Assembly (NCBI RefSeq): GCF_030272615.1
Contig: NC_081412.1
Span: forward strand, 541,402,335 to 541,466,334
Length of the DNA: 64,000 nucleotides
Reading direction: 5' to 3'
Source: Cryptomeria japonica
Lineage: Eukaryota; Streptophyta; Pinopsida; Cupressales; Cupressaceae
A model generated the notes under the pieces. That model did no database searches. It saw only the letters and a program-made list of their open reading frames with translations, and was not told the DNA's origin. Below are positions 1-11,570 of the stretch, piece after piece. The first letter of the stretch is position 1. Each line of letters begins with the position of its first letter. The translations under genes were made by a program, and so were the position numbers.

Positions 1-180
1 AGGGTGAGTAGAGAGCACCAGGTGATCCAAGGAAAGGATCCAAGAGCATAGATTGGGCCAGTCTATCCCAAACCCCATCCCATCAACACTTGGTATGTAA
101 ACCAGGATTCCTTTCTCTAATCACAACAACAAATCAGCGGTGTTGATATTTGTATTGCCATTGATACCAAAGGGGGAGAT
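1..180 (+). mobile_element. 3' end of a Ty1/copia internal region with polypurine tract
   Basis: No coding frame is visible. The stretch ends in a purine-rich tract (AAAGGGGGAGAT, 169-180) placed exactly before a TGTTGG LTR start, so it is read as the polypurine tract and 3' tail of a copia-type element whose body lies left of the window. The same tract, inverted, precedes the other copia LTRs here (near 51841 and 61369). Confidence 0.6.
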
Positions 181-1546
181 TGTTGGCATTTTTCATATAG
201 ATTGCATTAATGATATGTTGTCATTGATGTTAATTGAATTGGTAAATAGTATTCATGGTATTACTAATATTATTGTTGTTATTGCTTTTGTCTTGTAACC
301 AGTGTGATGAACTTTGTGGAAGATTATTTAAACCGGTATGGTAGTTTGTAAACCAGTGTATAGGGTTAAAATTTTCTATGTTATGTAACCAGTAAACCCT
401 ACCAGTGGTTTTCGTTAAACCCTAAATGATCAAAGTTTGTTCATTTAAGATCTGATGTTCAGCGGTAATGATGGTGACATGTGTGGTCATTGTGTGGATT
501 ACATCAAATACATAGCTCATGATGAGTTACAAGTCCGATGAAGAGGTGATCATGGAGCAGTTGGAAATTTATTGATAAATGTGAAGAGATTGTTATGAAT
601 TCTAATGGTCAAGATTGTACCAACTTGTTTGTAATCTTGATGATGAGAATTGGGTTTTTGTTGTGTTACCGACCTAATTGATTTGTATTTAAGGTCGATG
701 AAGTTGTTTTATTTCAGTGGCAAAGTTGGTAGAAGTTAGTTGAGTGTGAGGTTGCCTAATTGGAGAATGGATCTGCAGTTTGAGTAAAGGCAAATTTGAA
801 GCTTAAGAAGGATCTGATCAAGCAGATGTAGTGCTATTCAGAAATATAAAGAAAAACCTATTATTTTCTAACAATCGCAACAAAATTGAAATCCCCTAAC
901 TGGGTAAGCTCTAACAAGCTTGGTTACTTTATAAATCCTCCCACATGGTGATCCATTAGTTTGGATTCTCAAATCCTCTACCGAGGCTACTCCTAACAGG
1001 GTGTTGTCCTTTTCTTTAAGGCATTTTTGTAAATACCTTAAATGATGATTCCTAACAGAATCAATTCTTAACAGGACTTATTGTAAAAGCTTTAACAAGC
1101 TTGGCTCCTAACAGGATGAACTTTAGAAGAGTTTAGATAGCTATCCTTGTGAGTCTCATCTCACCGTGGTTTTTACCTATTTGGGTTTTCTACGTATAAA
1201 TATTTGTGTCAAGTGGTGAATGTTTTTGTGGTTATGATCATATTTGTTGATTTGATTAACTTCTTAACTATTCTAATAAGGCATGATAATCGGAAGAAAT
1301 GAGAGTCAAATATGTTCATATTTGATTAAGAATTTTGATGTTTAAAAGTTTGAAGTTGTTTACTATTAGGTTGGTATAACTGTCAAACTAGTTGATGTTG
1401 GTAATCTTTTGAGATATTATCTTGACAAAGTTATTTTGTTGACTAGTTTATTTTGAGTTTGGGAGTTTGTATCAGTTTTTCAGCTTACTGATTCACTCCC
1501 CCCTCTCAGTAATCTATTGGATACCTATTCTTTCATCATATCATCA
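181..1546 (+). mobile_element. Ty1/copia LTR (complete, about 1.37 kb)
   Basis: It begins TGTTGG after a polypurine tract and ends ...TCATCA. Two bases later comes TGGTATTAGAGC (1549-1560), a close match to the initiator-Met tRNA primer site usual in plant copia elements. The last part (AGAGGGGGG seen inverted, then TTTCATCATATCATCA) is related to the minus-strand LTRs at 50.4 and 56.3 kb, so these are one broad family. A polypurine tract upstream and a primer site downstream means it lies between two internal regions, as in tandem or recombined elements. Confidence 0.75.
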
Positions 1547-1548
1547 AT

Positions 1549-1560
1549 TGGTATTAGAGC
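1549..1560 (+). other. Primer binding site (Met-tRNA type)
   Basis: TGGTATTAGAGC lies two bases after the LTR end. One base differs from the common plant copia primer site TGGTATCAGAGC. Confidence 0.65.
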
Positions 1561-1572
1561 GTCTTAGGGAAA

Positions 1573-1998
1573 ACTTCATAAGAGTTCAGATAGCTATCCT
1601 TGTGAGTCTCATCTCAACGTGGTTTTTACCTATTTGGGTTTTCCACATATAAGTATTTGTGCCAACTGGTGAATGTTTTTGTGGTTATGATCTTATTTGT
1701 TTATTTGATTAACTACTTAACTATTCTGATAAGTCATTATAACTGGAAGCAATGAGAGTTAAATATGTTGATATTTCATTAAGCATTTTGATGTTTACAA
1801 GTTTGAAGTTGTTTACTATTAATTTGGTATAACAATCAAACCAGTTGATGTTGGTAATCTTTTGAGATATTATCTTGACAGACTTATTTTGTTGATTAGT
1901 TTATTTTGAGTTTGGGAGTTTCTATCATTTTTTCAGTTTACTGATTCACCCCCCCTCTCAGAAATCTATCGGATACTTATTCTTTCATCATATCATCA
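1573..1998 (+). mobile_element. 5'-truncated second copy of the copia LTR
   Basis: The sequence repeats 1119-1546 with moderate divergence: the same TAGCTATCCTTGTGAGTC start, the same CTGATTCAC-C(n)-TCTCAG stretch, and the same TTTCATCATATCATCA end. It is joined to the primer site by only about 12 bases of leader. This fits a tandem element whose internal region and the first two-thirds of the next LTR were deleted. The 61-residue frame at 1467-1652 lies across this junction and is not a gene. Confidence 0.65.
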
Positions 1999-3349
1999 GT
2001 TAACCCTCAAAGTCTTCCAAACCATTAATGGTTAACTCACCCATCTCGTCATGGTTAGAGACTTTCACTCTAACTCAACACTCATCTAACCCAAGGGTCT
2101 CATCAAGCATTCATGGCTTTACCCTTCGTTATCCCTTTAACATTTTCACAAGATTTTACCCCTTGGATAAAAGATTTATCCATTGGATAACCCTAACCTA
2201 ACCTTAACCTTACCTCCTAAGGTAACCTTCATGTCTTCTCAGGAATTTAATGCTTCTTACCTCTCCTCTCAAGAAACATCTTGTTGACAATTGTCACCAT
2301 TTCATTGGTGAGAATTTTGAACATGGATTGATTAAATTTCAATCCTGGCCCTTGTTAATATTACTCAATCTTGACCATCCATTTCCCTATTTTTCCTATA
2401 AATAGAGCTCTCATTCTCTTATTTGAATATAAAAATATTTGTGTAACAAACTTATAGTCATTTTTCTAGTGATATAGAAGTTTTATACATCAAACTTATA
2501 GTCAGCTTACTACGCATCTATCCTCTCTTTGTTTAATCATAATAGTATTTAGAAGCATTTTCAATATCATAGCATATCCATGTTAGACTAGTATATCATT
2601 GCTAGGATAATTTTATAGCCTTATCATCATCTTTATGGTAGCCTAATCATAGTTTCAATGTCATAGATTTTAGGAATGCATTCATGATTATAAAATAAAC
2701 ATCACTCATTTTTGGAGTTGTCATTCCTAAGCCACTTTGCTCAATGATCTGAGAGCAAGAGTGAGACCCTAGGAATCCTATGAGATAGAGAATAATGGGA
2801 TACCCCTTGGGAAGTTCATCTATCTCAGATAGTTCCTATAAATTGCACCAAGAGTCTCATTGGTGTGTGGGTCTTTTGAAACTTACTTTCATGTTTTTGT
2901 TGCCCTCATTTCCCGCACATAGTTATGACTATATTTATTAGCCTAAATCTGAAAGGTTTACTGATTTTATCAATTTTTGAACCCTCTAGAATTGGAAATA
3001 CCTTCAAAATTCAACATTTCAAATTTCAATAAAATTTTTAAAATTAAGTTAATTTTATTCTATCTTGATTTTAAAATTTATAGTTTTAAAATTAAGTGGT
3101 ATTCCCTTGGCCCTAATTTTAAAATTTTAATTTCCTTTCATTTTTGGAAATTGTGTCATCCTCTTCCCCCAACAAAGTTCAAATTGTGTAATCATTATTT
3201 TCTTCAATTTTTTGCAAGCTTTGTCCTACAATTCAAAATTCAAATTTTCCCTCTAGTGCATGAATTTTACCAATATTAGTCCTACTTATTCTATTCCCAT
3301 TAGATGAAGCATTAGAATTAAGACTTCCCAAGGTTTAATTACTGAGGAG
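1999..3349 (+). mobile_element. Possible 5' LTR and leader of a Ty3/gypsy element; no gene
   Basis: There is no believable coding region. A good TATA box followed by a start-like context (CCTATAAATAGAGCTC, about 2394-2409) and its position upstream of a gypsy gag suggest a retroelement promoter and leader. LTR borders could not be fixed, and the stretch does not resemble the putative 3' LTR at 10.3 kb, so the assignment is weak. A CCTAA-rich patch near 2190-2215 is only loosely telomere-like. The 100-residue frame at 2977-3279 is low-complexity AT-rich sequence. Confidence 0.3.
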
Positions 3350-4517
3350 ATGGAGCCTAATTTGGGTGATATATTTAATGAGGATCATGCTAATTCTTCA
3401 CATCCTAATCATGTGCCTATTTACCCTATTGGTGGATCTCATGATGAAGGAGAGGCTTTAACTAGAGTTTCTTTAGATAAACTTTCCAGATTAGACAATC
3501 AATTTGATAGCTTTCAATAATGGATATCACAAGAATACCCTAATAGCGAATCTCTTCCATTAATTGAAGGTCTTAAGCGCATGATTCAAAGTGATAAGAA
3601 TGAAATTGAAATATTACATAGCATTGTACATATTGTTGATTCTAATGTCATACCTATCAAGAGTTATGCCAAAACCCTAGGTTACTCACAACCTTCAACA
3701 CAAGTCAATTCCTCTATTCCTTTGATCAATCCTATGATTAGTATTCCTACTTTCACATCTAATATCATGGCTACTTCAAATCAAAATGTCATTCCTACAA
3801 CCATAGGTCATGGGAGAAATCCCTCTTCTTCATTTAATCCTCCATCGATACCTATGTCTTCCATGAGTATTCCTATTATTCCTCAACCAATTAGTGTGAC
3901 ACAAGGGGGTAGTTCATTCAACAACTTTATTCCTCCTTTGAGTGTCATTTTTCCTACCCAATTATCACCAATGCCTGCTTATAATAATTTCCCACCACCT
4001 TATTCTTAGTCCATGCCTTATTTCAACAACATCACACCACCTTCTCAATCACCTATGTCTAACATCAATTCTTCCACCCAAATGATAATTAACAATATTA
4101 GCCAAATTGTGTCTTCCTTACAATAGCAAATTGCTTCTATGAGTCAATCCAAGTTTAGTGTTCCCACCTTTGATGTTAAGAGCCAACTTTCTCTTGACAT
4201 TGTTAAAGTTGTGCCTCCTAAACATGTTGAGATCCCTAAATTGGAACTCTATAATGAAAAACGTGATAATCTTAAGCATGCCAAAACATTTTAAACCTTG
4301 TGTATTGATTTTTTTATGATCAACGATTGCTTACAAAACTATTTACAAGAACACTAAGAGACAAGGCCTTACAATGGTATTGCTCACTGCCTTCTTATTC
4401 TATCACTTTCTTCCAACAACTCACAAATACTTTCATCCAACAATTTCAAAACAACATTGGTCCTAAAATCACTTTGAACTATTTAATGTATTTTAAACAA
4501 GGAGTTAAAGAAAAAGG

Positions 4518-4893
4518 TGTTAGAGTATTCAGGTATTTACTTGATTAATTAAACAATATTTGTTTAATTATTTAAGTTCCCTTTATCTCTTTTACACTTA
4601 AGCTAACTTTAGGTGTATAATAATTAATTCTTTTATTAATTATTATGTGCAAACCTATGTTTTCCCTTTTAGGGATTCTTGACCTATTAAAGGTTAAGTT
4701 ATTTCTTTTCTTTGTAAAATGAAGGAAGATTATTACATTACATTTTGTGAATATTGAGCTCTCTCTTTTTGAGCATATTTTCTGTGTATTTCTTTCTTCT
4801 ATGATTTGCTTCCTTGCTTCTCCTTGTAATAGGTTTTTCAGCTTGCAAAGATCATTTGGGCTCTTGTGGTGTTGTATTTTCTCAACTCCAACA
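4518..4893 (+). repeat. 5' LTR of the 2.8 kb non-autonomous element
   Basis: 376 bp, TG...CA ends, identical in length to the 3' copy at 6978-7353. Its presence explains the short frames at 4572-5058. Confidence 0.92.
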
Positions 4894-4905
4894 TGGTATA
4901 AGAGC
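4894..4905 (+). other. Primer binding site of the 2.8 kb element
   Basis: TGGTATAAGAGC directly abuts the 5' LTR and differs from the usual Met-tRNA site at one or two bases. Confidence 0.75.
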
Positions 4906-5289
4906 TTCAGATTTGTAGCTATCTGTTCTTGTTTTGAGAGTTTTTGCATTGGAAGCAGATTTGGGGTTTCAAGAAGTTTTGTTTTGTACTTAATGAAAGG
5001 CCTTTTTTTGAGCACTCTTGGCCTAAACGGACCTCATCATCGTGCTCAGAAGGCCTGAAAACCCCTATAGTCATATAAAATTTGCCTTGTTTAGGTTCCT
5101 GAGCCTCTGGGAGTATTTTTTTTCCAGATCCAGGTTGTACGGCCCTAGCACGTAGTTCAAGAAAACAAATTCAAAAAAAATAAAATTACCTTTTTATGGC
5201 ATGCAGGCCAGATTTTGATTTTTCAAAAAAATAAAAAAATAAAAAAAGGCATAAAAAAAGGGGTTTCAAAAGTTTTTTGGGGTTCATTT

Positions 5290-5790
5290 TCGCAGGGTAT
5301 CGGCACTGACAGTCTGGTCGCTGTACGGCAACTGGACCTATCAATCCGGCCCCTCACTGGTCTCATCTTCTAGCCTCTTCCACCCTTCCAGCTCCCGTCA
5401 GCTTGGCCCCTGCCGGTACCGGCCTTCGCCCCTTGCCGGCCTCCCTACGGCCCCCACCACCCCCGCTGCACCACCGCTTGCTGAGCCTCCCTGCCGCCCT
5501 ACCGTAGCACCTGTCGGCTTCTCCCGCTACTGCTACTACACCACCAACTGTTATGCCACCTGCAGAGCCTCCCCGTTGCCCAGTCGCAGCATCCGCTGGC
5601 TTCTCCCGCCACCACCGTAGCTCCCCAGCCTCGGTAACCGCTGGCCCTTTGGCAGCCACATGGCCCATCCTGCCATTATCGAAAACTGGTCACCTTGGCT
5701 CCTCCGCCCAACCACTGGAGCTCCACTAGCCCACCACCGAAGCACTGCTCACTGGCCACCTCTGCTTGCTAGAGCCACCAGACTACCCCT
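5290..5790. other. GC-rich, C-rich insert inside the non-autonomous element
   Basis: About 500 bp is strikingly GC-rich compared with the AT-rich surroundings. On the plus strand it is rich in CCG/CCC and codes a Pro/Ser/Ala-rich frame. On the minus strand two short Gly/Ala/Arg-rich frames (5363-5668 and 5551-5745) are by-products of composition. It could be a captured host exon or CpG-rich promoter piece, or a leader typical of this element family. No protein family is recognisable. Confidence 0.4.
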
Positions 5791-6977
5791 TCCTCTTGTT
5801 TTGAAGTAGGGTTTGGTTTTTTGGTCATATCTTGGGCATACAGAGTCATTTTTTCAAAAATGAATAGGCATCAGAAATATGATTCTGAGATGGACCTCGT
5901 GATGTTGGCAATTTTTTCCAATTTTGCTGTTTGACTATGATTTTTTCCAGTCAAAGTGAGGTCTCTTTTTTGCACTCCAGGAGACATAGAATGAGCATCC
6001 GAACTCCATTTTTCAAAAAAACTATATTTTTGGAAAGCATGTGTTGTGTACTTTCCAACCATATGAATTTTATTTCCAGATTCTGCTCCATGCATATTCT
6101 ATTCATTTTTTTTCTTTTCATCATTCTGGTGGATATCTTGGTTGTTTCAAGTCCTGGGATCTCTTCTCTGAGTATGATGTCTCTATTTTGGTTCTTCTTT
6201 CTATTTCCATTATTCTTATCATTGTAGCATTGTATTTATGCAAACACACTAAGATAAAGTGCCATCATGCATTGTTTACTTGGGATCTTGCACATCTTGT
6301 GCCTTAATGTACATGCACTATTGATAAAGTTCCATGAGGGGGTTGATGTTTGCCTTGTTTGTCATCCACCTTTGTCAAGTGAGTGTTCCTTCCATGACAT
6401 TCGCCTCATGTTGTGTGTCAAGTGAGTGTTCCTTCCATGACACCATCTACTATCTTTGCACCTTTGATGTTCCTGGTTCTTCATCATGCAGTTCTTCTTG
6501 GCCATTCTTTTCAGTGTTCCTGCCCCTCTTCAACATTATGGGGAGGTTTGTCCTATTGGTTCTAATGCTTCAGTGGTTCGATTGATCAGCTCTTCAGGCT
6601 TTGGTGTTTTCATGCCATCTGTATCTTCGATTTCAGTTGTTTGCCCTGTTTGCCTTTTGATTCGAGTAGTGTCATTTGAGGCCACTCATATAGATCATAG
6701 TCTTCTCTACCTGCTCATGTTCTATTTCAGTGGAGGTTCTTCAGCTTAGCAATTATTCTTCGACAGAGTTTACGGGTTCTTCATGCTTCAGTGGTGTTCT
6801 TTTCCATCTCTTTTTAGAGTAGAGCTTTGTTCCCACATGGTTTTCTTTATTTCTCTAGTTCATAGAGATTTCATTGTATTTGGGTACCTGATCGGGCCTT
6901 GTTACCGGGACCCATCTTTCCTGCTTTCAGTAGTTGTTCTAGGTTTTAGCTTCTCCCTAAGTCTAGATTAAGGGGGG

Positions 6978-7353
6978 TGTTAGAGTATTCGGGTATTTAC
7001 TTGATTAATTAAACAATATTTGTTTAATTATTTAAGTTCCCTTTATCTCTTTTACACTTAAGCTAACTTTAGGTGCATAATAATTAATTCTTTTATTAAT
7101 TATTATGCGCAAACCTAGGTTTTCCCTTTTAGGGCTTCTTGACCTATTAAAGGTTAAGTTCTTTCTTTTCTTTGTAACAAGAAGGAGGATTATTACATTA
7201 CATTTTGTGAATATTGAGCTCTCTCTTTTTTAGCAAATTTTCTATGTATTTCTTTCTTCTGTGATTTGTTTCCTTGCTTCTCATTGTAACAGGTTTTTCA
7301 GCTTGTAGAGATCATTTGAGCTCCTGTGGTGTTGTATTTTCTCAACTCCAACA
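6978..7353 (+). repeat. 3' LTR of the 2.8 kb non-autonomous element
   Basis: 376 bp, starts directly after AAGGGGGG and ends CCAACA before the AAAGG duplication. Confidence 0.92.
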
Positions 7354-8001
7354 AAAGGGACTGATTTCATTGGTAGAAATAAGCATTTGTGTGCTCAAAT
7401 TTATTTTCATGTGTCTGATAATGATATTCAAAGAATTTTCATTTCTAATTTACAAAAAGATATCAGGGAAAAGATTCTTTTGTCTAAGTTTACTTCCTTT
7501 CCACAATTGTCTGCAACACTCCACAATTATCAACTACCTGTGATTCAAATGGAGCAATCCACTCCTATGGCTCCAAGTGATAAGGGGGAGAGTGTTCAAC
7601 AACTATTTGCGAAGTTCAAACCAACAAAAAGCTTCATCAAATTCAATGATCCAATCAACAACAACCATGTGAATGCTACAATAGTTGTGCCTCCTATTTC
7701 TATGTTTTTTCAAAGAGAAAGACAATTTAACCATTTGAATGAATGTTTGCATAGTATTATGTCTCATTTATTGCATAGAAATGTTATCAAACTTCCTCCT
7801 ATAAAACAAGTTGATCCTTCCAAACTTACATCTCCTCATTTTGATAACAATTCCTTTTGCCAATTTCATCATCAACTTGGTCATGATACTAAGATTTTTT
7901 TTGCATTGAAATATCAGGTTCAAGACTTGATTGATAACAATACTATATATGTGGTAGGTGTGAATGATAAAGGGAATAAATCAGCTGGTCCTCCTAATTA
8001 A

Positions 8002-8640
8002 AATCTTAAGATTTTCACTGATCCCTTGCCATCTCATACCTCTAATGTTATTGAGATTGCACCTAGTTTTCTCTCTTCTAAAACACTCATATGTATGGCT
8101 CCAAACTTGGTTAATATGGTAGAAACACAAGATTTGCCTAAGTATCCCTATATTACATTTGACACAGGTGAGACCATTAGAGCACCTGATCACCCTTTAT
8201 ACATAGCTAAAAAGGTTTAGGATATACCTTGTTGTGGTGCCCTGATTGATCGCTCTTGCATAGTTAATGTCATAACTGAAGAGTATCTTTTTATTTTACG
8301 ATTGTATAAACCATTATATGATGCTTCTAGTGTAGTTGTGAATTTATTTGATGGCTTCTCTTTTCCTACAATTGGCTCTATCACCCTTCATGTTGAAGTC
8401 CATGCTAAATCCATGGATGTTGACTTTGTTATCATACCTTCCTCTAAGTAATTCCATGTGAAATTGGGATATCCTTGGCTATCTTCCATGAAGGCTACTT
8501 CTTCTCCAATGTCTAAAATTTCCTCACAATGGTGAAATCATAACCATGAACCATAGCTTATTTCATCCATCTGAAAGAGTCCCTAGTGTTCCTATTGATC
8601 TCTTTTGGCCTAAACATATTCAAACTCTTCTATCAAGGAG
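8002..8640 (+). pseudogene. Degraded gypsy protease region
   Basis: This is the conceptual continuation of the gag frame. It includes an aspartic-protease-like stretch near 8230-8270 (GALIDRSCIVNVIT), where functional relatives would have an Asp-Thr/Ser-Gly or Asp-Gly-Gly active-site loop. A downstream LGYPWL segment matches the end of gypsy retropepsins. Stops at 8218, around 8448 and later, with frame changes, break it. No reverse transcriptase, RNase H or integrase follows before the 3' LTR-like sequence, so the element was probably gag-protease only even before decay. Confidence 0.5.
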
Positions 8641-8680
8641 TGATGTTGTTTCTCAATCTTATAAAAAATAGAAGAATGAT

Positions 8681-9082
8681 ATGATCTTATCCTTAAGTCA
8701 ACCTAGATCTCCAACACTTGACATTCCTATTATTCTTCAAGATGAGGTTCTTCCCCTCTCAGATAAAGCTAATCTCCCTCCTAAGGAAAATTGTCCACCT
8801 ACTCCTATGGATGTGACTTTATCTTCTCTTAAGGAGAACCACAATATTCTTCCTAATGTTATACCTATACCTCCTCGCCATGATGGACTTTGTCTCTCTC
8901 CTCCACCTAATATTCCTCCTTTCTATGGTGCAGTTCCACCTCCTTCCTCTTACCAAGAGAAGAGGCCTACTTCTCCTATTGTTCAACCAAAAAGACCTCA
9001 ACCTAAACCATCCACTATTAAAGAGAAAGTCATTCCTCCTTCAAATATTCCTCCTCCTTCTCAGCCTTCGACTAACACTTGA
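8681..9082 (+). pseudogene. Proline-rich tail of the gypsy gag-pro region
   Basis: A 133-codon open stretch is strongly enriched in Pro, Ser and Lys, with PPP and PQPKPS clusters. It lies in line with the preceding protease remnant and reads as a low-complexity linker of the same polyprotein. No domain is recognisable. Overlapping frames on both strands (8819-9241) are shadows. Function unknown. Confidence 0.4.
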
Positions 9083-10334
9083 TGGAATTGTTGTGCACCA
9101 GAACGGCGACGAAGACGTTGTGTTCAAGCTCATGAAGATATCTCTCAAAATACTCAATCTCCTCAGACTCCAACAATTGACATGATTCCATTTTCTCCTA
9201 AGAAATATGTTCAACCAACATCTCCAAATCATAAGTTGCACAAAACATGTGATGGTTTTACTCCTATTTGTATTCTTTCTCCTCTTACTTTAAACATTGA
9301 TGAAGAAATGAGTTAAAATGTTATTCATAATGGCAATACAACTCCTAATGATTTTGGCAGTGAGCATGAATATATTGATGTGGATAAACATTTATCGGAT
9401 GAGTTTTCACAAACCCTAATTCTAGCTCCTAAAATCAAACAAAGTGACTTACCACATGAGCACAGTCCATGTTTGGATCTTGTGGTAGCTCCATTTGTTG
9501 TACTTGTTGTCGCTCCTCTAGCATGTTGCTTGCCTTCCCAAAATAGTGATTAGAAAGATCAGGACACAGATGTTGTGTTAGATTAGAAATATTAACACTA
9601 CAGATATTTCTCTCTCCTTTCTTTCTTTTTTGTGACCATTCGTCTATATGTATCCATGTTCTTCTATTATTCCCTTAATGTCTACTTGGGGACGATGCAA
9701 AGCATTGAGATCTTCTCCTGGTCTCTTTCATGTTGCCTCAAAAGAAATCCTCTCTTCCCTTTCTCCTAAGGTAGTGTCCTTATTTGGGGAATGAAGATTA
9801 TTATATGCATATAAATACATGATATACATGAGTTATCATACAACATACTCATCCTGAGGAAAGTGACATTGACTCATGTTTTGTGTTCATTATCCTTGGG
9901 TTTATAACTCAATTGGGGGCTAAATCCTTATGATAATGTGCTCCCTCCTTATCTCTCTTCGGTGTATCCTACCTTAAATCCATCACTCCTGATAAGGTGC
10001 ATGCGATCTCTTTAACATGGGGGTATACACTCTGCTCATTCTTTCCTTCTTGTGATACTTATAATTACTTAGTAAACTTTTCTTTTCTTTGTAATCCTTT
10101 GTGTCCTTGCTTTCATGACTCATGGTGAAGGGAACTTTTCTACTTGCATTCATGGTAGTCCCCTTCTCGATCTTCCCTTTTACTTTATCAATCAAATTCG
10201 TAAGATCCTAAGTCCATCGGGGGCTTGGTGCATTTTTCCTCCTTAACGTGGTTAAATTCTTTCAATGTTGTTCCCTTGTACTTTATCGGTAGTATTAGCA
10301 TACGATTATACTCCCCGCTAAAGTGGGGGATAAA
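9083..10334 (+). mobile_element. 3' non-coding region of the gypsy element; no pol genes
   Basis: About 1.25 kb contains scattered stops and no RT, RNase H or integrase motifs. It carries GGGGACGATGCAAAGC (near 9690) and several GGGGG tracts (about 9915, 10220, 10325), which are typical of the long 3' untranslated region of gypsy Tat-like elements. It ends in a polypurine tract, AAAGTGGGGGATAAA (about 10320-10334), before an LTR-like start. Confidence 0.45.
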
Positions 10335-11570
10335 TGTAGTGTCATAAAATTGTGACCCTGAAAATTTACGACTGCATTAGGGTCTTCACGCATGCAAACT
10401 TGAATCCTCTAGCCTGATCGGAGACCAGAGAATGCTTGGCTTGTGAAAATTGCTTCTTCTTGGACCTCCACATCATGTTGTCCACACTCTTCCCTAGAGA
10501 AAGGGGTAGGACAAGGGTGTGACTCCCTTTTCCCCCCTTAGACAGGGGCGTGGCACCCTTGTCCTCCTAGGATAGGGGCATGGCACCCCTATACCTGACC
10601 TATTTTAGGGCAGGACTTTTCTAGAGCATGTCTTGTGGGTTGTGCAGTGAGCAGGAAATTTCCCCAATATTGGCCTATGATGAAATTCAAATCCTTCAAA
10701 CATGTATTTAAGGGGACATTCGCTCTCTCATTTGCAAAGGTTGAATACATTGAAGTTGGATATGTTCAAGGGATCAAGCATTCAAGCATTCTTTTCTAGC
10801 ATTGATCATTCTCAAGTCTCCCTTTAAGGCTAGGTGTTGCATTCAAGTTAAGGATTCAACCATTGAAGAGGAGATTTATTTCAACATGCAATTCCATACA
10901 AGCATTTCTATCAACATTGCTACTACTACCTCCCTTGAGGTGATTTACAATTTAGTCTTTCATTTACATCTACTTGCAATTACTTTCTTTCATTACTTGG
11001 TTCATTCCAAAATTGGGGTTTGACCTAAAGGCAAATGCCCAATCCCAACACATTTCCCTCTATTTTCTCTGTGTAGGTTGCAGGTGTACAACTGTACTTT
11101 TGGATTCAAGATTCATTTGCAAAGGCCAAAAAATCCTTTTCATTTCACAGATTTTTTGGAGGACCATGTACATTCCCACCACAGTCTAGAAAATGTTTTA
11201 TCAAATTTGCAAGGCAACTTCATCTCGACATTTTAATACCAAATCCAGGTGCACAACTTCATCCCATATTCAGATCTCAAGTTATAATCGATTCTTTGTC
11301 ACTTTTGCAGTACACACTTCAATCAATTTCATTTCAAATCAAACAAAGCATAATAAGGAGATCATCATTAACATCCTTAATTCATTAATAATTCAATATA
11401 TCATCTTTGTGTGAAGTTTGGATCTAGTTAATTAGCCCTCATCTCCCTAATGTAATGGTGAAAAGTGCTTGAAGGGTAAATCAATAGTGAAACTATCATC
11501 TCTCTTTGAGGGAAAGGGTAAGTTTTTCTCTTGATCTATCACTCATTATTTTCACGCCATCACATATATA
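10335..11570 (+). mobile_element. Probable 3' LTR of the gypsy element
   Basis: The sequence starts TGTAGTGTCATAAAATTG right after a purine tract and has a TATA-like GTATTTAAGG near 10704. The right end is uncertain, placed in the AT-rich stretch after CACGCCATCACA near 11566. A matching 5' copy was not found in the window. A short inverted or direct GGGG(C/A)TGGCACCC motif recurs near 10545-10590. The small frames at 10802-11414 have no homology I recognise. Confidence 0.4.

Larger units (their letters stand above)
4518..7353 (+). mobile_element. Complete non-autonomous LTR retrotransposon (2836 bp, AAAGG duplication)
   Basis: Two 376-bp LTRs (4518-4893 and 6978-7353) begin TGTTAGAG and end CCAACA. 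I count about 20 mismatches between them, roughly 95% identity. The element is flanked by AAAGG on both sides (4513-4517 and 7354-7358), a standard 5-bp target duplication. TGGTATAAGAGC follows the 5' LTR directly and AAGGGGGG precedes the 3' LTR. The 2.08 kb interior encodes no gag, protease, integrase or RT that I can recognise, so the element must have moved with borrowed proteins. It resembles a small LARD or large TRIM of copia type. Confidence 0.93.
3350..8001 (+). pseudogene. Ty3/gypsy gag pseudogene, split by an LTR element
   Basis: Gag is the capsid/nucleocapsid precursor of LTR retrotransposons. A frame opens at ATG 3350 and runs through a Pro/Ser-rich segment (3581-4009). A retrotransposon gag core follows around 4327-4517, with ALQWYCSLP and FIQQF-N-IG features typical of plant gypsy gag. 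The frame carries in-frame stops at 3518, 4007, 4124 and 4292, all explicable as CAA/CAG changed to TAA/TAG, and a frame change before 4327. A non-autonomous LTR element (4518-7353) sits in the gag core. Skipping it and one AAAGG copy restores the reading frame, which continues at 7359 to 8001. No zinc knuckle was seen. The gene is certainly dead. The gypsy assignment rests on the gag core and the protease-like region that follows. Confidence 0.7.

Noticed and set aside
2185-2216. Telomere-like CCTAA repeats
   Set aside because: Only a few irregular units inside a retroelement-like leader; not an array.
5363-5745. Gly/Ala/Arg-rich minus-strand frames in the GC-rich patch
   Set aside because: Opposite to the element's sense and explained by GC composition; no recognisable domain.
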